Positions 1 to 10,324 of a stretch of DNA of 64,000 nt are shown piece after piece. Source of the stretch: Staphylococcus pettenkoferi (lineage in GTDB: Bacteria; Bacillota; Bacilli; Staphylococcales; Staphylococcaceae); contig NZ_PPRN01000013.1 of the NCBI RefSeq assembly GCF_002902685.1, positions 1-64,000 of the forward strand. Direction: 5' to 3'. Both the position numbers and the translations under genes were made by a program. Positions within the stretch are counted from its first letter, which is position 1. Every line of letters begins with the position of its first letter. Below the pieces are notes generated by a model. That model had not been told where the DNA came from, did no database searches, and was given only the letters and a program-made list of their open reading frames with translations.

Positions 1-88
1 AATCATAGACCTAGAAAGTGTCTTAATTGGGACACTCCATATGAAATTTTAAATTTAGAAGTGTTGCGCTTAAATTGACAATTCATCA
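1..88 (+). mobile_element. 3' end of an IS30-family insertion sequence
   Basis: Frame 1 from the first base reads the C-terminus of an IS30-type transposase, with the family's typical ending NHRPRKCL..W.TPYE followed by a stop at 76-78. The last ten bases, up to about 88, are probably the right terminal repeat, because lipoprotein homology resumes at about 89. The rest of the element lies outside the window. The exact right boundary is inferred from where the interrupted gene begins. Confidence 0.75.
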
Positions 89-550
89 AATAAAAAAGAG
101 TCAAAAGGTTACTATTATATATCAGATTATAAAGAAAAAGGTAAAGATACTGAAAAAAGATATCCAGTCATTTTTAAGAGTAACAAAATACATCCAATTA
201 ATAATAATATTAGCAAACAAGCTAAAAATAAAATAGAACAATTTCAGTTTTTAATTCAATACACTGATATAAATAAAAATATTGAGAAAAAGAGAGGGAA
301 ATATTTTTACAATCCTAATGTAAGCAATTTTAAGGGAAGATACAATCTAAATGAGCATGACAAAATACTAAAAGCTATTAAAAAACAATATAATTTAAAT
401 TATAACCAAGCTGATTTATTAATTAAAGGCTCTCAAGAACCTAGCACAAAAAGATTTAGTGATAAAAGCATTCAAATATCATTTAATAATAATTACTATA
501 TAACTAACGATTTAATATATAAACCTAATAAAAAGGATGAAAGTGAATAG
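89..550 (+). pseudogene. Tandem-type lipoprotein, 3' fragment truncated by IS30
   Basis: The open frame from about 89 to the stop at 548-550 encodes the C-terminal two thirds of a staphylococcal tandem lipoprotein (DUF576 type). It shows the GYYYI block, the FLIQYTDINKNI block and the final YKPNKKDESE tail that the paralogues downstream share. The signal peptide, lipobox and N-terminal third are missing, replaced by the IS30 end. In the S. aureus tsl locus such lipoproteins act as immunity proteins to the secreted lipase TslA. This copy cannot be exported and is presumably dead. Confidence 0.85.
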
Positions 551-704
551 TAAAAAAGGAAAGAATTAAAGAAGACGGTATAAATAAGAGTTCTGAAAAA
601 TCAAGTGCTATAGTTTCGATAACTATGATTTAAAGAGCACTAAACTCAATCTTAAAAATTGATATCCAAACGAAAAAGAAACGAAAAATATTAATAAAAA
701 ATAA
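544..704 (+). pseudogene. Decayed 5' end of a tslA-like lipase gene
   Basis: A GTG at 544 overlaps the stop of the preceding lipoprotein fragment, just as the intact tslA ATG at 4151 overlaps the stop of its upstream lipoprotein. The reading MNSKKGKN, then after one lost base LKEDGINKSSEKSSAIVSI, then after a second shift NYDLKST, lines up with the TslA N-terminus (KGKNLKPDSETTSSVASLSYEIED). At DNA level the run aaaggaaagaatt(t)aaag is shared. In-frame stops follow and the lipase core is gone. The alignment was made by eye over about 30 codons, so the homology call is moderate. Confidence 0.5.
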
Positions 705-802
705 TAAATAGTTAGATTGAGTCTATTGATATTTATATAAAGCGTGTAGGTGAACCTATTGAAAAAATACTAATTGATAAAGAATTAAAAGGAGGAGAGG
801 CT

Positions 803-1560
803 TTGATTCAGATAAATAAGACAATTGTTTTAGGTTTATGTATCATCTCACCACTTTTTATAGGTAGCTGTGGTAGAAATGATTCTAGTAAACCCGATAG
901 TGAAATTGATAAAAATATCCATAGATCATTAAGTATTTATCCTACAAAGAATTTAGAAGAATTCTATGATATTGACGGCGTGAGAAATAGGGACTTTAAA
1001 AAGGGAGACAAAGGAAAGTGGATTCTAGACTCCTCCATTAATACTAAAAAGAATGGTGAATTAAAGAGTGAGGGAGCAGTACTTTATATAGATAGAAATA
1101 AAAGAACATCTAGAGGATATTATTATATAAATAAGTTTAAAGATAATGGTAAAAAAAATGAAAAAATTACCCGATTGAAATGAAAGAAAACAACCTAATA
1201 CCAAGCGGTAAGAACGTAAATATAAACACACGTGAAAAAATAAAAAAATTCAACTTTCTTGTGCAATATACAGATGTTAACAGTAATATAGAAAACAAAA
1301 AAGTAAGTATGCATATAATTATAATTTACCTAAATTCGTAAGTGAATATAAAATGTCTGATAGGGATGCTCTAATTAAATCTTTAAAAAGTAAATATAAA
1401 ATACCATATGACAAAGCAACAATGCAGATAATTGGAAGAAGTCAACCAAAGTCTTCGAGTTTAGGAAATAAATAAGGAAATTAAAGTTAATTTTAAGAAA
1501 AACAAATATTACTTTCAAGATTCTATAGATTTTCAACCGACAAAACAAAGTGAAAAGTAA
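803..1560 (+). pseudogene. Tandem-type lipoprotein with three frameshifts
   Basis: A TTG start at 803 follows a strong ribosome site (ggaggagagg at 791-800). The product begins with a lipoprotein signal ending in lipobox IGSC and carries the family blocks (SIYPTKNLEEFYDI, GDKGKWIL, GAVLYIDRNK). The frame breaks at 1161-1167 (run of A, one base lost), at about 1295-1303 (one base lost after AAAAAA) and at about 1469-1476 (four extra bases). Homology continues across frames to the stop at 1558-1560. Taken as read, only a 126-residue truncated lipoprotein would be made. Confidence 0.85.
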
Positions 1561-1623
1561 TTTAAATAGAACAACATACATGGAAATGAAGGTTTAATTA
1601 GATGATTAAAAGGAGTAAAGTAG

Positions 1624-2375
1624 ATGAAAAAATTCTTAAATTTAACCATTATTCTTATTAGTTTATCAATACTTGTTCTTATAAATGGATGTGATAAATC
1701 TACATCTTATGAACATGATATTCAAATAAAAAATAATATACATGACTCATTGAAAATTTATCCAATAAAGAATTTAGAGGATTTGTATGATATTGAAGGT
1801 GCCAAGAGTGAAGATTTTAAAAAGGGGGATAAAGGAAAGTGGGTGATTCACTCATCTTTCGCTAGAAATAAAGGAAAGGCTTATGTAGATGAAGGTATGT
1901 TCTTACATATAAATAGGAATACTAGAGAAGCCTCTGGGTATTATCATATACGTAAATATTTTAATGATGGAAAAGCTGATAGAAAAAAGTATAAAGTTAA
2001 AATGATAAATGGAAAAGTTATACCTAATAAAAATGTAAGAAATGAGAATATAAGGAATAAAATTAAAAACTTTGAATTTTTTGGTCAGTATGCAGATTTA
2101 AATAAAGAATTGAAAGACAAGAAAGTAAAATATTATTCCAATTCTAATGTACCTGATTTTCAAGCAATATATAAATTAAACGAAGATGATAAAATTATGA
2201 ACAAATTAAAAAAAGATATCCTATTCCTTACAACTCTGCAGAAATGATTATACAAGGGGATGGCAGAAGTGAAGATAAAGTTATAGGAGACAAGAGAATT
2301 AAAATAAAATTTAAACAAACTGAATTTAATTATTATGATACATTGATATTTGAGCCTACTGATGAAAGTGAATAA
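1624..2375 (+). pseudogene. Tandem-type lipoprotein, frameshifted near its 3' end
   Basis: The ATG start is preceded by aaaggagtaaag. There is a signal peptide with lipobox INGC and full family homology through residue 196. One A appears to be missing from the A7 run at 2208-2214. The frame then diverges and stops at 2247. Restoring one base gives RYPIPYNSAEMIIQGDG and the normal tail FEPTDESE, with a stop at 2373-2375. The truncated 207-residue product keeps most of the domain and might retain partial function. Whether the shift is real, a slippage site or a sequencing error cannot be told here. Confidence 0.8.
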
Positions 2376-2562
2376 TATATAATTGATTATTGTAAATCAC
2401 TAATTAAATAAATACGATATGCCCAATTTTTAACAAAATCATAGTGATAAGTCTTGGTGTTAAATAACGTTTAGTTCTTTCTTACTTTTAGAGTATTTTA
2501 ACGTTAGTTGGTTATTCTATTTTTAAACATACATATAAGTTGAATAAATAAGAGGGTGACGA

Positions 2563-3327
2563 GTGAAAGTGAAAAAACTGCTAAAAATAGTTCTTATATT
2601 TGCATGCATACTTTCTCTTATCTGTATCAGTGGCTGTAATAAATTGACTTCTTTCGGTCATGATAAACAGATAAAAGAAAATATCGATAATTCATTAAAA
2701 GTATACCCCACTAAAGATTTAGAAGACTTTTATGATATTGAAGGTGATAGAAATAATGATTTTGATAAGAGTGATAAAGGGATGTGGATATTCCATTCAG
2801 CTGTGAAAAAGAAAAAGAAAGGGATATTAAAAAGTGAAGGTGCTATTTTATATTTAGATCGAAACAAACGACAAGCAGAAGGCTATTATTATATCGAAGA
2901 TATTAAAGGTCATGGCGAAACTGACGAGAAACACTATCCTATAAAATTAAAAAACAATAAATTAATCTCAATTAAAGAAGATACAAATGATAATGTTAAG
3001 AAAAAAATAAACAAGTTTAATTTCTTCATTCAATATGCAAATATAAATAAAAATATAAAGAACAAAAAGGGGGATTATTTTTATAATAGTAATTTACCAG
3101 AATTTCAAGCAGTATATAAATTGACAAATAAAGATAATATTGTAAGGAGTTTAAAGCAAAGATACAACGTATCATATAACAAAGCTGAAATTAATATTTC
3201 TGGTAGCGGCGAACCTAAAGAAAATAAATTTGGTAATAGAGAAGTTGAAATAACATTTAAGAAAAATAAGAGTTACTTCAGAGATGCAGTGACCTACAAA
3301 CCAACTAAGAAAAGCGAGGATAATTAA
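2563..3327 (+). CDS. Tandem-type lipoprotein, intact (TilA-like)
   Basis: This is the only undamaged member of the lipoprotein array here (254 aa). A GTG start follows agagggtg at 2551-2558. Residues 1-25 form a lipoprotein signal with lipobox CISGC, so the mature protein should be anchored on the outer face of the membrane. The rest is the lysine-rich DUF576 fold shared with its neighbours (YPTKDLEDFYDIEG, EGAILYLDRNKR, YNSNLPEFQAVY). In S. aureus, lipoproteins of this kind beside tslA (TilA) bind and neutralise the TslA lipase. That role is inferred here from position and family. It has its own roughly 190-bp upstream gap and may have its own promoter. Confidence 0.85.
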   Translation: MKVKKLLKIVLIFACILSLICISGCNKLTSFGHDKQIKENIDNSLKVYPTKDLEDFYDIEGDRNNDFDKSDKGMWIFHSAVKKKKKGILKSEGAILYLDRNKRQAEGYYYIEDIKGHGETDEKHYPIKLKNNKLISIKEDTNDNVKKKINKFNFFIQYANINKNIKNKKGDYFYNSNLPEFQAVYKLTNKDNIVRSLKQRYNVSYNKAEINISGSGEPKENKFGNREVEITFKKNKSYFRDAVTYKPTKKSEDN

Positions 3328-3400
3328 TAGCGTAGTATTTTAAGCGTCGGTAATGATATATCAATAAGATGAATTAAAAAATTTATGAGGAGAGAAAGCA

Positions 3401-4151
3401 ATGAATAAAAAATTGAAATTAACGATTGTCTTTATTAGCTTATTTCTACTTCTATGCACAAGTGGTTGTAATAAATCAACATCATACGAACACGATAAAC
3501 AAATAAAAAAGAATATATATGACTCGTTATGTATCTATCCAAAAAAAATTTAGAAGATTTCTATGATATTCAAGGAACAAAAAATAGAGATTTTGAAAAA
3601 GGAGATAAAGGAAAATGGATATTAAACTCTTCCATAAAGAAAAAAAGAATAATATATTGAAAAGTGAGGGTGCTGTTCTCTATATAGATAGAAATAAGAG
3701 AAAAGCTACAGGTTATTACTATATAAAAAAATTCAGTGATAGTGGAAAAAATGACATAAATAAATATCCAGTGAAATTAAGAAAAAATAATCTAGTACCC
3801 ACAAAAAAAGATATTAATGAAAATGTTTGTAATAAAATCAAAAAAATTAAATTTATGGTGCAATATTCTAATATAAAGAGTGATATACATAATAAAAAAG
3901 GGAAGTATTATTATAACTATAATTTACCTAAATTCATAGGTTCGTATAAGGTAACTAATAATGATGATATAATCAAAAAAATAAAAAAAATATATAACGT
4001 ACCTTATAATAAAGCGACTATAAATATAACCGGTAGAAATAAACCTAGTTTTTCAACTAAAGGAGATAAAGAAATCGAAATAATATTTAAGAAAAATGAA
4101 TATTTTTTCAGAGATTCAGTAGATTTTCAACCTACAAAGGAGAGTTATTAA
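3401..4151 (+). pseudogene. Tandem-type lipoprotein next to tslA, frameshifted early
   Basis: The ATG at 3401 lies behind gaggagag and starts a signal peptide with lipobox TSGC. The A8 run at 3541-3548 is one base short of what the family needs (YPKKNLEDFYDI). The first frame therefore stops at once after about 49 codons, while homology runs on in another frame to a stop at 4149-4151. That stop overlaps the start of the lipase gene by one base, so the two were built to be co-translated. This should be the immunity protein closest to the toxin, and as read it is non-functional unless ribosomal or polymerase slippage restores the frame. Confidence 0.8.
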
Positions 4152-5527
4152 TGGTCAAAAGTAGCGAATTCATTAAAGGAAAGAATTTAAAGCCAGATTC
4201 AGAAACTACAAGTAGTGTAGCTTCACTAAGCTATGAAATAGAAGACTTTTGGAATTCTGAAGGTAAAGTATCAAGCGTAAGTGATAGAATTGACTATCTG
4301 AAAGAACAAGATAAATTTCCTAGTAATCTCGAATACAAAGATTCTTTTGAAGACAAGGAGCATGGTGTTGGCGTAGTTGTATTTAAAGATAAAAATACAG
4401 GAAAGTCAATTATTGGTATTCCTGGAACCAATTTAAATGATGAAACTGACGGTGGAAAAGATAAGGTTATGAATGAAACCGAAGATTATAATATATTGGA
4501 AAAAAGTGAATTGCCTGATGGTGAATATTATGGGAAAGTAAATAAGTTTGTAAAAGAAGCTACTAAAAAGTATGATGTCGAAACAATTACAGGTCATTCT
4601 CTTGGAGGGAGAGGGGCGATGTTGTTAGGTGCGAATAATGATATACCTAATATCGTTACTTATAATACTGCTCCAATTTATGCAAAAGGTTTTAGAAAAG
4701 TTTTACCCCCTTTAGCAGTTAGTAATGCTGGGGCTAAACCCTCTCTCAAATCAACCTTTACTTCCATCGGAACTTATTTTGATAATAATATAAATTCAGA
4801 GATAAATGATATAAAATTATATGCTTTATTTAATAATTATGATGGAAAAATCACTAGAATATCGAGTAATAAAGATCCTTTAACGAATATTTCAAAATTT
4901 GCAGATACCTTTATGCCAGGAAAAATTTTTAAGGTAAATAATAATAAAGGTCATTCTATGGAGGGATTTCTCCGAGGTAAAGGTCAAAAAATTATAAAGC
5001 CACTTACATATAATATTAAAGGTGCTAAAGATGCTAATACTAAAAACTACAAAAATACTTTAAAATCCACAAAAAGTAATTTAAAAAATATCGATAAATT
5101 AGAAGCTAATATGATACAAACTTCAGGTGGGCTTACATCTTCAAGTAAACAAGTCCTGAAAGACATGGTAGCTTTTTCTTTAGCTAGCGGACTTCATGCC
5201 TCTGTAAATAGTGAAATAAATAATTTGAAAGAAATATATCATGATTTTAAAGAGAGCTTTAATGATACTTGGGAGCAGGCAAGAACAAGTGCCGCAGAAG
5301 AGGGTAAAGACTTAAATAATGGTGAACAGCTATCTGCGTTACATATGGGAGGGGCCTTTAAAGGTAAAATTGTTGATACTCCTCACGGAAAAATTGATCG
5401 TAAAATTAGTAAGTTAAATAGTATCAATAAGGATTTAGAAGATTATATAGATAAAGTTAAAGACAGTGTTAACAGTATGGTAGAAAAAGATCAACAACTT
5501 TCAAATCAAATAGGTGGTAAAATATGA
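4151..5527 (+). CDS. tslA: TslA-like type VII secreted lipase toxin
   Basis: This 458-residue protein has an N-terminal alpha/beta-hydrolase (class-3 lipase-like) domain with the nucleophile elbow GHSLGG at 148-153. The likely catalytic triad is Ser150, Asp242 (KDPLT) and His268 (NKGHSMEGF). Residues from about 290 to 458 are helical and lack a catalytic motif, matching the reverse toxin/targeting order described for S. aureus TslA, a phospholipase exported by the type VII system. There is no Sec signal peptide. It overlaps the upstream lipoprotein by 1 bp and the downstream tlaA1 by 4 bp. The identification rests on fold motifs plus the locus layout. A generic lipase is the alternative. Confidence 0.8.
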   Translation: MVKSSEFIKGKNLKPDSETTSSVASLSYEIEDFWNSEGKVSSVSDRIDYLKEQDKFPSNLEYKDSFEDKEHGVGVVVFKDKNTGKSIIGIPGTNLNDETDGGKDKVMNETEDYNILEKSELPDGEYYGKVNKFVKEATKKYDVETITGHSLGGRGAMLLGANNDIPNIVTYNTAPIYAKGFRKVLPPLAVSNAGAKPSLKSTFTSIGTYFDNNINSEINDIKLYALFNNYDGKITRISSNKDPLTNISKFADTFMPGKIFKVNNNKGHSMEGFLRGKGQKIIKPLTYNIKGAKDANTKNYKNTLKSTKSNLKNIDKLEANMIQTSGGLTSSSKQVLKDMVAFSLASGLHASVNSEINNLKEIYHDFKESFNDTWEQARTSAAEEGKDLNNGEQLSALHMGGAFKGKIVDTPHGKIDRKISKLNSINKDLEDYIDKVKDSVNSMVEKDQQLSNQIGGKI

Positions 5528-5850
5528 ATTTACAGCGTCAAATAGAAGAGCTGGAGGATGAATATAAAGTTAAACTGAAAGATTTGAATCATCAATATGA
5601 TACTTTGAATGATATTGAAAGAGAAGTTTCAATAGAATGTGATGAGACGTATGATAGAATGACAAATTTAAAAGTTAATAAAGGCTTTAGTGAAATCTCT
5701 AATAACAGAGTAACTCGAATATTAGAAGAATTCAGTGATGAGACTAAAGCATCATGTACAAAAGCTAAAGAACAAATTCTTGAAAATATAGATGAGTTAA
5801 AATTATCTTATACTCAAATAAAGCATGAATTAGAGGAAGGGGAAAATTAA
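5524..5850 (+). CDS. tlaA1: TlaA1-like helical partner of TslA
   Basis: This 108-residue, almost wholly helical protein has heptad-like acidic and basic runs (RQIEELEDEYKVKLKDL) and no signal or membrane segment. It starts inside the tslA stop (ATGA overlap) and ends one base into the next gene, so the three are translationally coupled. In S. aureus two small proteins in this position, TlaA1 and TlaA2, bind the C-terminal targeting domain of TslA and are needed for type VII export. I assign the function by size, predicted helicity and position. The sequence itself has no diagnostic motif. Confidence 0.65.
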   Translation: MNLQRQIEELEDEYKVKLKDLNHQYDTLNDIEREVSIECDETYDRMTNLKVNKGFSEISNNRVTRILEEFSDETKASCTKAKEQILENIDELKLSYTQIKHELEEGEN

Positions 5851-6149
5851 TGGCTGGAGGCTTTTTTGAAAAGGTAGACGATTTTTTATTTCATCCTGAA
5901 GAATTAACAAAAGCAGGGCGAAAAGGGAAACAGATGCAGCAAATTATGGAAATTGGCCATGGTGCAGTGGGTCAATGTGAACAATTAAAAACAGAACTTA
6001 AAAGCGATGAAGCCGATCTTATCTCACAACTCAAAAGTCATCAAAATAATTTCACTAGCCAATTTAAGGATAATGCAGCTAAAGGTGATTGGGTAGATAG
6101 TGCAATTGAAGAAATTGAAAATATAACTAAAAAATTTGATGATCTTTAA
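5850..6149 (+). CDS. tlaA2: TlaA2-like helical partner of TslA
   Basis: This 99-residue helical protein begins MAGGFFEKVDDFLFHPEEL and has two amphipathic stretches separated near residue 75 by KGDWVDS. That resembles the helix-turn-helix size class of WXG100-like secretion partners, though a strict WXG is absent. Its ATG overlaps the tlaA1 stop (TAATG). It closes the lipase operon, and a terminator-like hairpin follows at 6376. A short repeat of its last codons (aaaaaatttgatga) recurs 45 bp downstream. The role as a TslA targeting factor is inferred from synteny with S. aureus. Confidence 0.65.
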   Translation: MAGGFFEKVDDFLFHPEELTKAGRKGKQMQQIMEIGHGAVGQCEQLKTELKSDEADLISQLKSHQNNFTSQFKDNAAKGDWVDSAIEEIENITKKFDDL

Positions 6150-7748
<1,599 letters not shown>

Positions 7749-7775
7749 TTTAATCCAAATTGAGGAGGGAGCGCA

Positions 7776-8177
7776 ATGATTCATCTTAAACATGAACCAC
7801 CTGAGCCTCAAGCGTATTGTGATTTGCGTAAAGTGGCGGGTATGAGTACGAAATCATTGGCTGCTGCACGCAAAGGGCTGCCTAACGCGCTGTTTACCGT
7901 AGCGCTTTCTAGTGAGCAACAACTCATTGGTCTAGGACGTGTAATTGGCGACGGTTGCACGGCATTGCAGGTTGTAGATATCGTTGTTCACCCTACGTAT
8001 CAGGGGAGAGGATATGGCAAGTTGATTATGCGCGAGGTCATGCACTTTATCGACACTATCGCTGAAGCGGGCACGTATGTGAGTCTGATGGCCGATTATC
8101 CTGCTGACGAGCTCTACCGTCAGTTTGGCTTTGATTATACTGAGCCACATTCAGCTGGTATGTTTAAAAGGTATTAG
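7776..8177 (+). CDS. GNAT-family N-acetyltransferase
   Basis: This small (133 aa) GNAT fold shows the acetyl-CoA-binding motif QGRGYGKLIM near residues 75-84, after the beta-4 strand VVDIVVHPTYQ. The C-terminal YRQFGFDYTEPHSAGMFKRY is typical of the YhbS/ElaA-like branch. Its substrate cannot be read from the sequence. A good ribosome site (gaggagggag) sits at the start. It follows the IruO-like gene closely. Confidence 0.8.
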   Translation: MIHLKHEPPEPQAYCDLRKVAGMSTKSLAAARKGLPNALFTVALSSEQQLIGLGRVIGDGCTALQVVDIVVHPTYQGRGYGKLIMREVMHFIDTIAEAGTYVSLMADYPADELYRQFGFDYTEPHSAGMFKRY

Positions 8178-8473
8178 TGTGTGGATAAAATGGCAGGGGA
8201 AATTTGAGTGAATTGTTTATGTAAAAACGTTCTCCTTACTTTCGGTGAAACGTTCAACTGTGTAGGTAACAATCACATGTTAAAGTATGAACCGCTCAAT
8301 TAAATATAGTTCATGCGACTCATCCCATCACTTAAAACACAACGCTAAACAGAATAAGTGAGTCCAGCGCTTAAAAAAATCGAGGATTTAAAGAATAATC
8401 AGACGCCACAAAATGTATATTATATTCGAATGTACCTCCTAGCCATTCGAACTTACAACTTCCGACACAAAAC
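8178..8473. other. Intergenic stretch between GNAT and glcP genes
   Basis: About 350 bp separate the converging GNAT and glcP genes. Apart from the terminator at 8474 nothing is recognised. A short open frame on the + strand at 8358 runs into the antisense of glcP and has no credible start site. Confidence 0.4.
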
Positions 8474-8517
8474 AAGGCATTTGAGAACGTCACGACCGAC
8501 GTCTCAAATGCCTTTTT
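8474..8517. terminator. Bidirectional terminator between GNAT and glcP
   Basis: AAGGCATTTGAG (8474-8485) plus ACGTC pairs with GACGT plus CTCAAATGCCTT (8498-8514), with one bulged A. T5 follows on the + strand. It lies 15 bp from the glcP stop on the other strand. Confidence 0.85.
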
Positions 8518-8528
8518 CACATCTTATA

Positions 8529-9893
8529 TTATTTATCTTCTTCCATTTTAACATTGGCGGCAGAAGTTCTTGAACGTAAGTCGGCTTCGATTTCTTCTAA
8601 GCTACGACCACGCGTTTCTGGTAGGTATTTTACAACAAAGATAATCGCTAAAATACCGATGACCGCAAAGATTAAGAAGACTTCTTGTACAGGTAGTACG
8701 TCAGTCAATTTAGGGAAGAATTGTGCAACGAGTAAACTACCGATTGATAGGATTAACGCTGCGACACCTGTAGCTGCACCACGTGCGCGCATAGGGAAGA
8801 GCTCTGGTAGCATAACCCATAATACTGGTCCCCAAGTGAAGCCAAAGAATAAGATAAAGATTGTTAAGCAAAGGATAATAATCCATGCTGCTGAGTGTAG
8901 TCCCATCGTCCAGATCAGTACTGCCATGATTACGAGAGATGCGACCATACCGATGTTTCCTGTAACGAGGAGTTTCTTACGGTCAATCTTATCAATGATA
9001 AATATCGCAACAATCGTGATGAGTACGTTTACAGTACCGATACCCACTGTACCTAGGATAGATGCAGATTCGTCTAGACCCGCCTTACTAATGATACGTG
9101 GGGCATAGTAAATAATCGCATTGATACCGATGATTTGTTGGAATAACGCAAAGATACAGCCAATGATGATAGTCGGACGCAACCAAGGTGAGCTTAACAC
9201 CTTCATCGTACTTTCAGAGACACGACTGATTTCACGCATGTCCGCGATTTCTTTGTCAATTTCGTGTTCTGGGAATGTTAAGCGCATTACATCACGCGCT
9301 GCTTGTTCACTGCGGTGTTCGAGTAACCAACGTGGACTTTCAGGCATGAATGCCACTCCGATGAGTAAAATGAGTGATGGTACAACCGCTAAACCTAACA
9401 TCCATCTCCAACCTTCAATTGGTGTGAAGGCGTAGTTAACGAGGTAAGATGCTAAGATACCAATCGTGATCATCAATTGGTTTAACGAACTGAGTGAACC
9501 ACGATGTTCTGTTGGCGCCATTTCGGAAAGATAAACTGGAACGATAGCAGTAGAACCACCTACCGCAAGACCGATGATAAAACGCCCAATAATTAATACT
9601 GAGACAGTAGGGGCTAAGGCAAGGATTAACGCACCTACGATATAAATAATCGCAATGATTGAAACAACACGGCGACGACCTAATCTATCAGAAACTGGGC
9701 CACTGACACCAGAACCGAAGATCGCCCCGATTAACATAGCTGAAACGATAAACCCTTCCGTCCAGCTTGAGTATGGAATATCATTTTTGATGAAGAGTAA
9801 GGCACCAGAGATGACACCCATATCATAACCGTAAAGCAAACCTCCTAGGGCACCTAGGAAGAAGATGAGCTTTTTATTTATTTTAACTCCCAT
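8529..9893 (-). CDS. glcP: Glucose/H+ symporter GlcP (sugar porter MFS)
   Basis: This 454-residue, 12-helix major facilitator of the sugar porter family closely resembles the structurally characterised S. epidermidis GlcP. Family signatures are visible: GGLLYGYDMGVISGALLF at the N-terminus, DRLGRRR in loop 2-3, PESPRWLLEHR before the central loop, QQIIGINAIIYYAP in helix 7 and PETRGRSLEEIE at the C-terminus. It should take up glucose driven by protons without phosphorylation. It is a single-gene transcript, with a catabolite-repression site just upstream at 9926-9940, so PTS sugars probably repress it. Confidence 0.92.
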   Translation of the reverse strand: MGVKINKKLIFFLGALGGLLYGYDMGVISGALLFIKNDIPYSSWTEGFIVSAMLIGAIFGSGVSGPVSDRLGRRRVVSIIAIIYIVGALILALAPTVSVLIIGRFIIGLAVGGSTAIVPVYLSEMAPTEHRGSLSSLNQLMITIGILASYLVNYAFTPIEGWRWMLGLAVVPSLILLIGVAFMPESPRWLLEHRSEQAARDVMRLTFPEHEIDKEIADMREISRVSESTMKVLSSPWLRPTIIIGCIFALFQQIIGINAIIYYAPRIISKAGLDESASILGTVGIGTVNVLITIVAIFIIDKIDRKKLLVTGNIGMVASLVIMAVLIWTMGLHSAAWIIILCLTIFILFFGFTWGPVLWVMLPELFPMRARGAATGVAALILSIGSLLVAQFFPKLTDVLPVQEVFLIFAVIGILAIIFVVKYLPETRGRSLEEIEADLRSRTSAANVKMEEDK

Positions 9894-10324
9894 ATTATGT
9901 ACCTCCTGTCAATTTAGACAAGTAAAGTATACGCTTTCATAAAAAAACTGTAAATAATTATATGCGTTTCGGTGGCAATTTGTCGGTAATTTATCATAAT
10001 TTGGATGAATTCTTTAGTACTCCTAACTTGCTTAACGAGAAACCGCTGCAAAAATTTAAAATTCCGTGTCCTCGAATTCGAAATACTATTATATGTATCG
10101 TTCGATTCATTAAGCTTACTCTCTAACTTCCAATGCATTCTATTTCCAACCACAAAAAACTGCAACCCCAGCCTTCACACAGCCAAGATTGCAGAGAGTC
10201 TCACTAATCTCGTTTGAACATCAATAGGAATTGCAGTGAGTCGCACCAATTCCCACTCAACGCCAGCCTAAACAACATCTATCGCAACTGAACGACGAAC
10301 ATGATTAATGTGAAATTATCTATA
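9894..10324. other. Promoter region of glcP and gap to yhdH
   Basis: About 430 bp without a gene. Apart from the cre box near glcP, the only structure seen is a short hairpin (ggaattg/caattcc) near 10228-10253. It has no T-run, so it is not a convincing terminator for the yhdH-like gene that ends at 10325. Confidence 0.4.
9926..9940 (-). promoter_or_regulatory. cre site (CcpA box) upstream of glcP
   Basis: Read on the - strand, ATGAAAGCGTATACT matches the cre consensus WTGNAANCGNWNNCW at every defined position. It lies about 33 bp before the glcP start codon, where CcpA binding would block transcription. Confidence 0.75.

Noticed and set aside
1375..1581. A 68-codon hydrophobic frame on the - strand
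   Set aside because: It lies antisense to the frameshifted lipoprotein gene, and its Phe/Leu/Ile content is what A+T-rich antisense gives. It has no ribosome site.
8554..9435. Long + strand frames (184 and 104 codons) opposite glcP
   Set aside because: They are shadows of the clear glcP coding frame. The composition (Ser/Thr/Ile/Met rich, no domain) and lack of start sites argue against genes.
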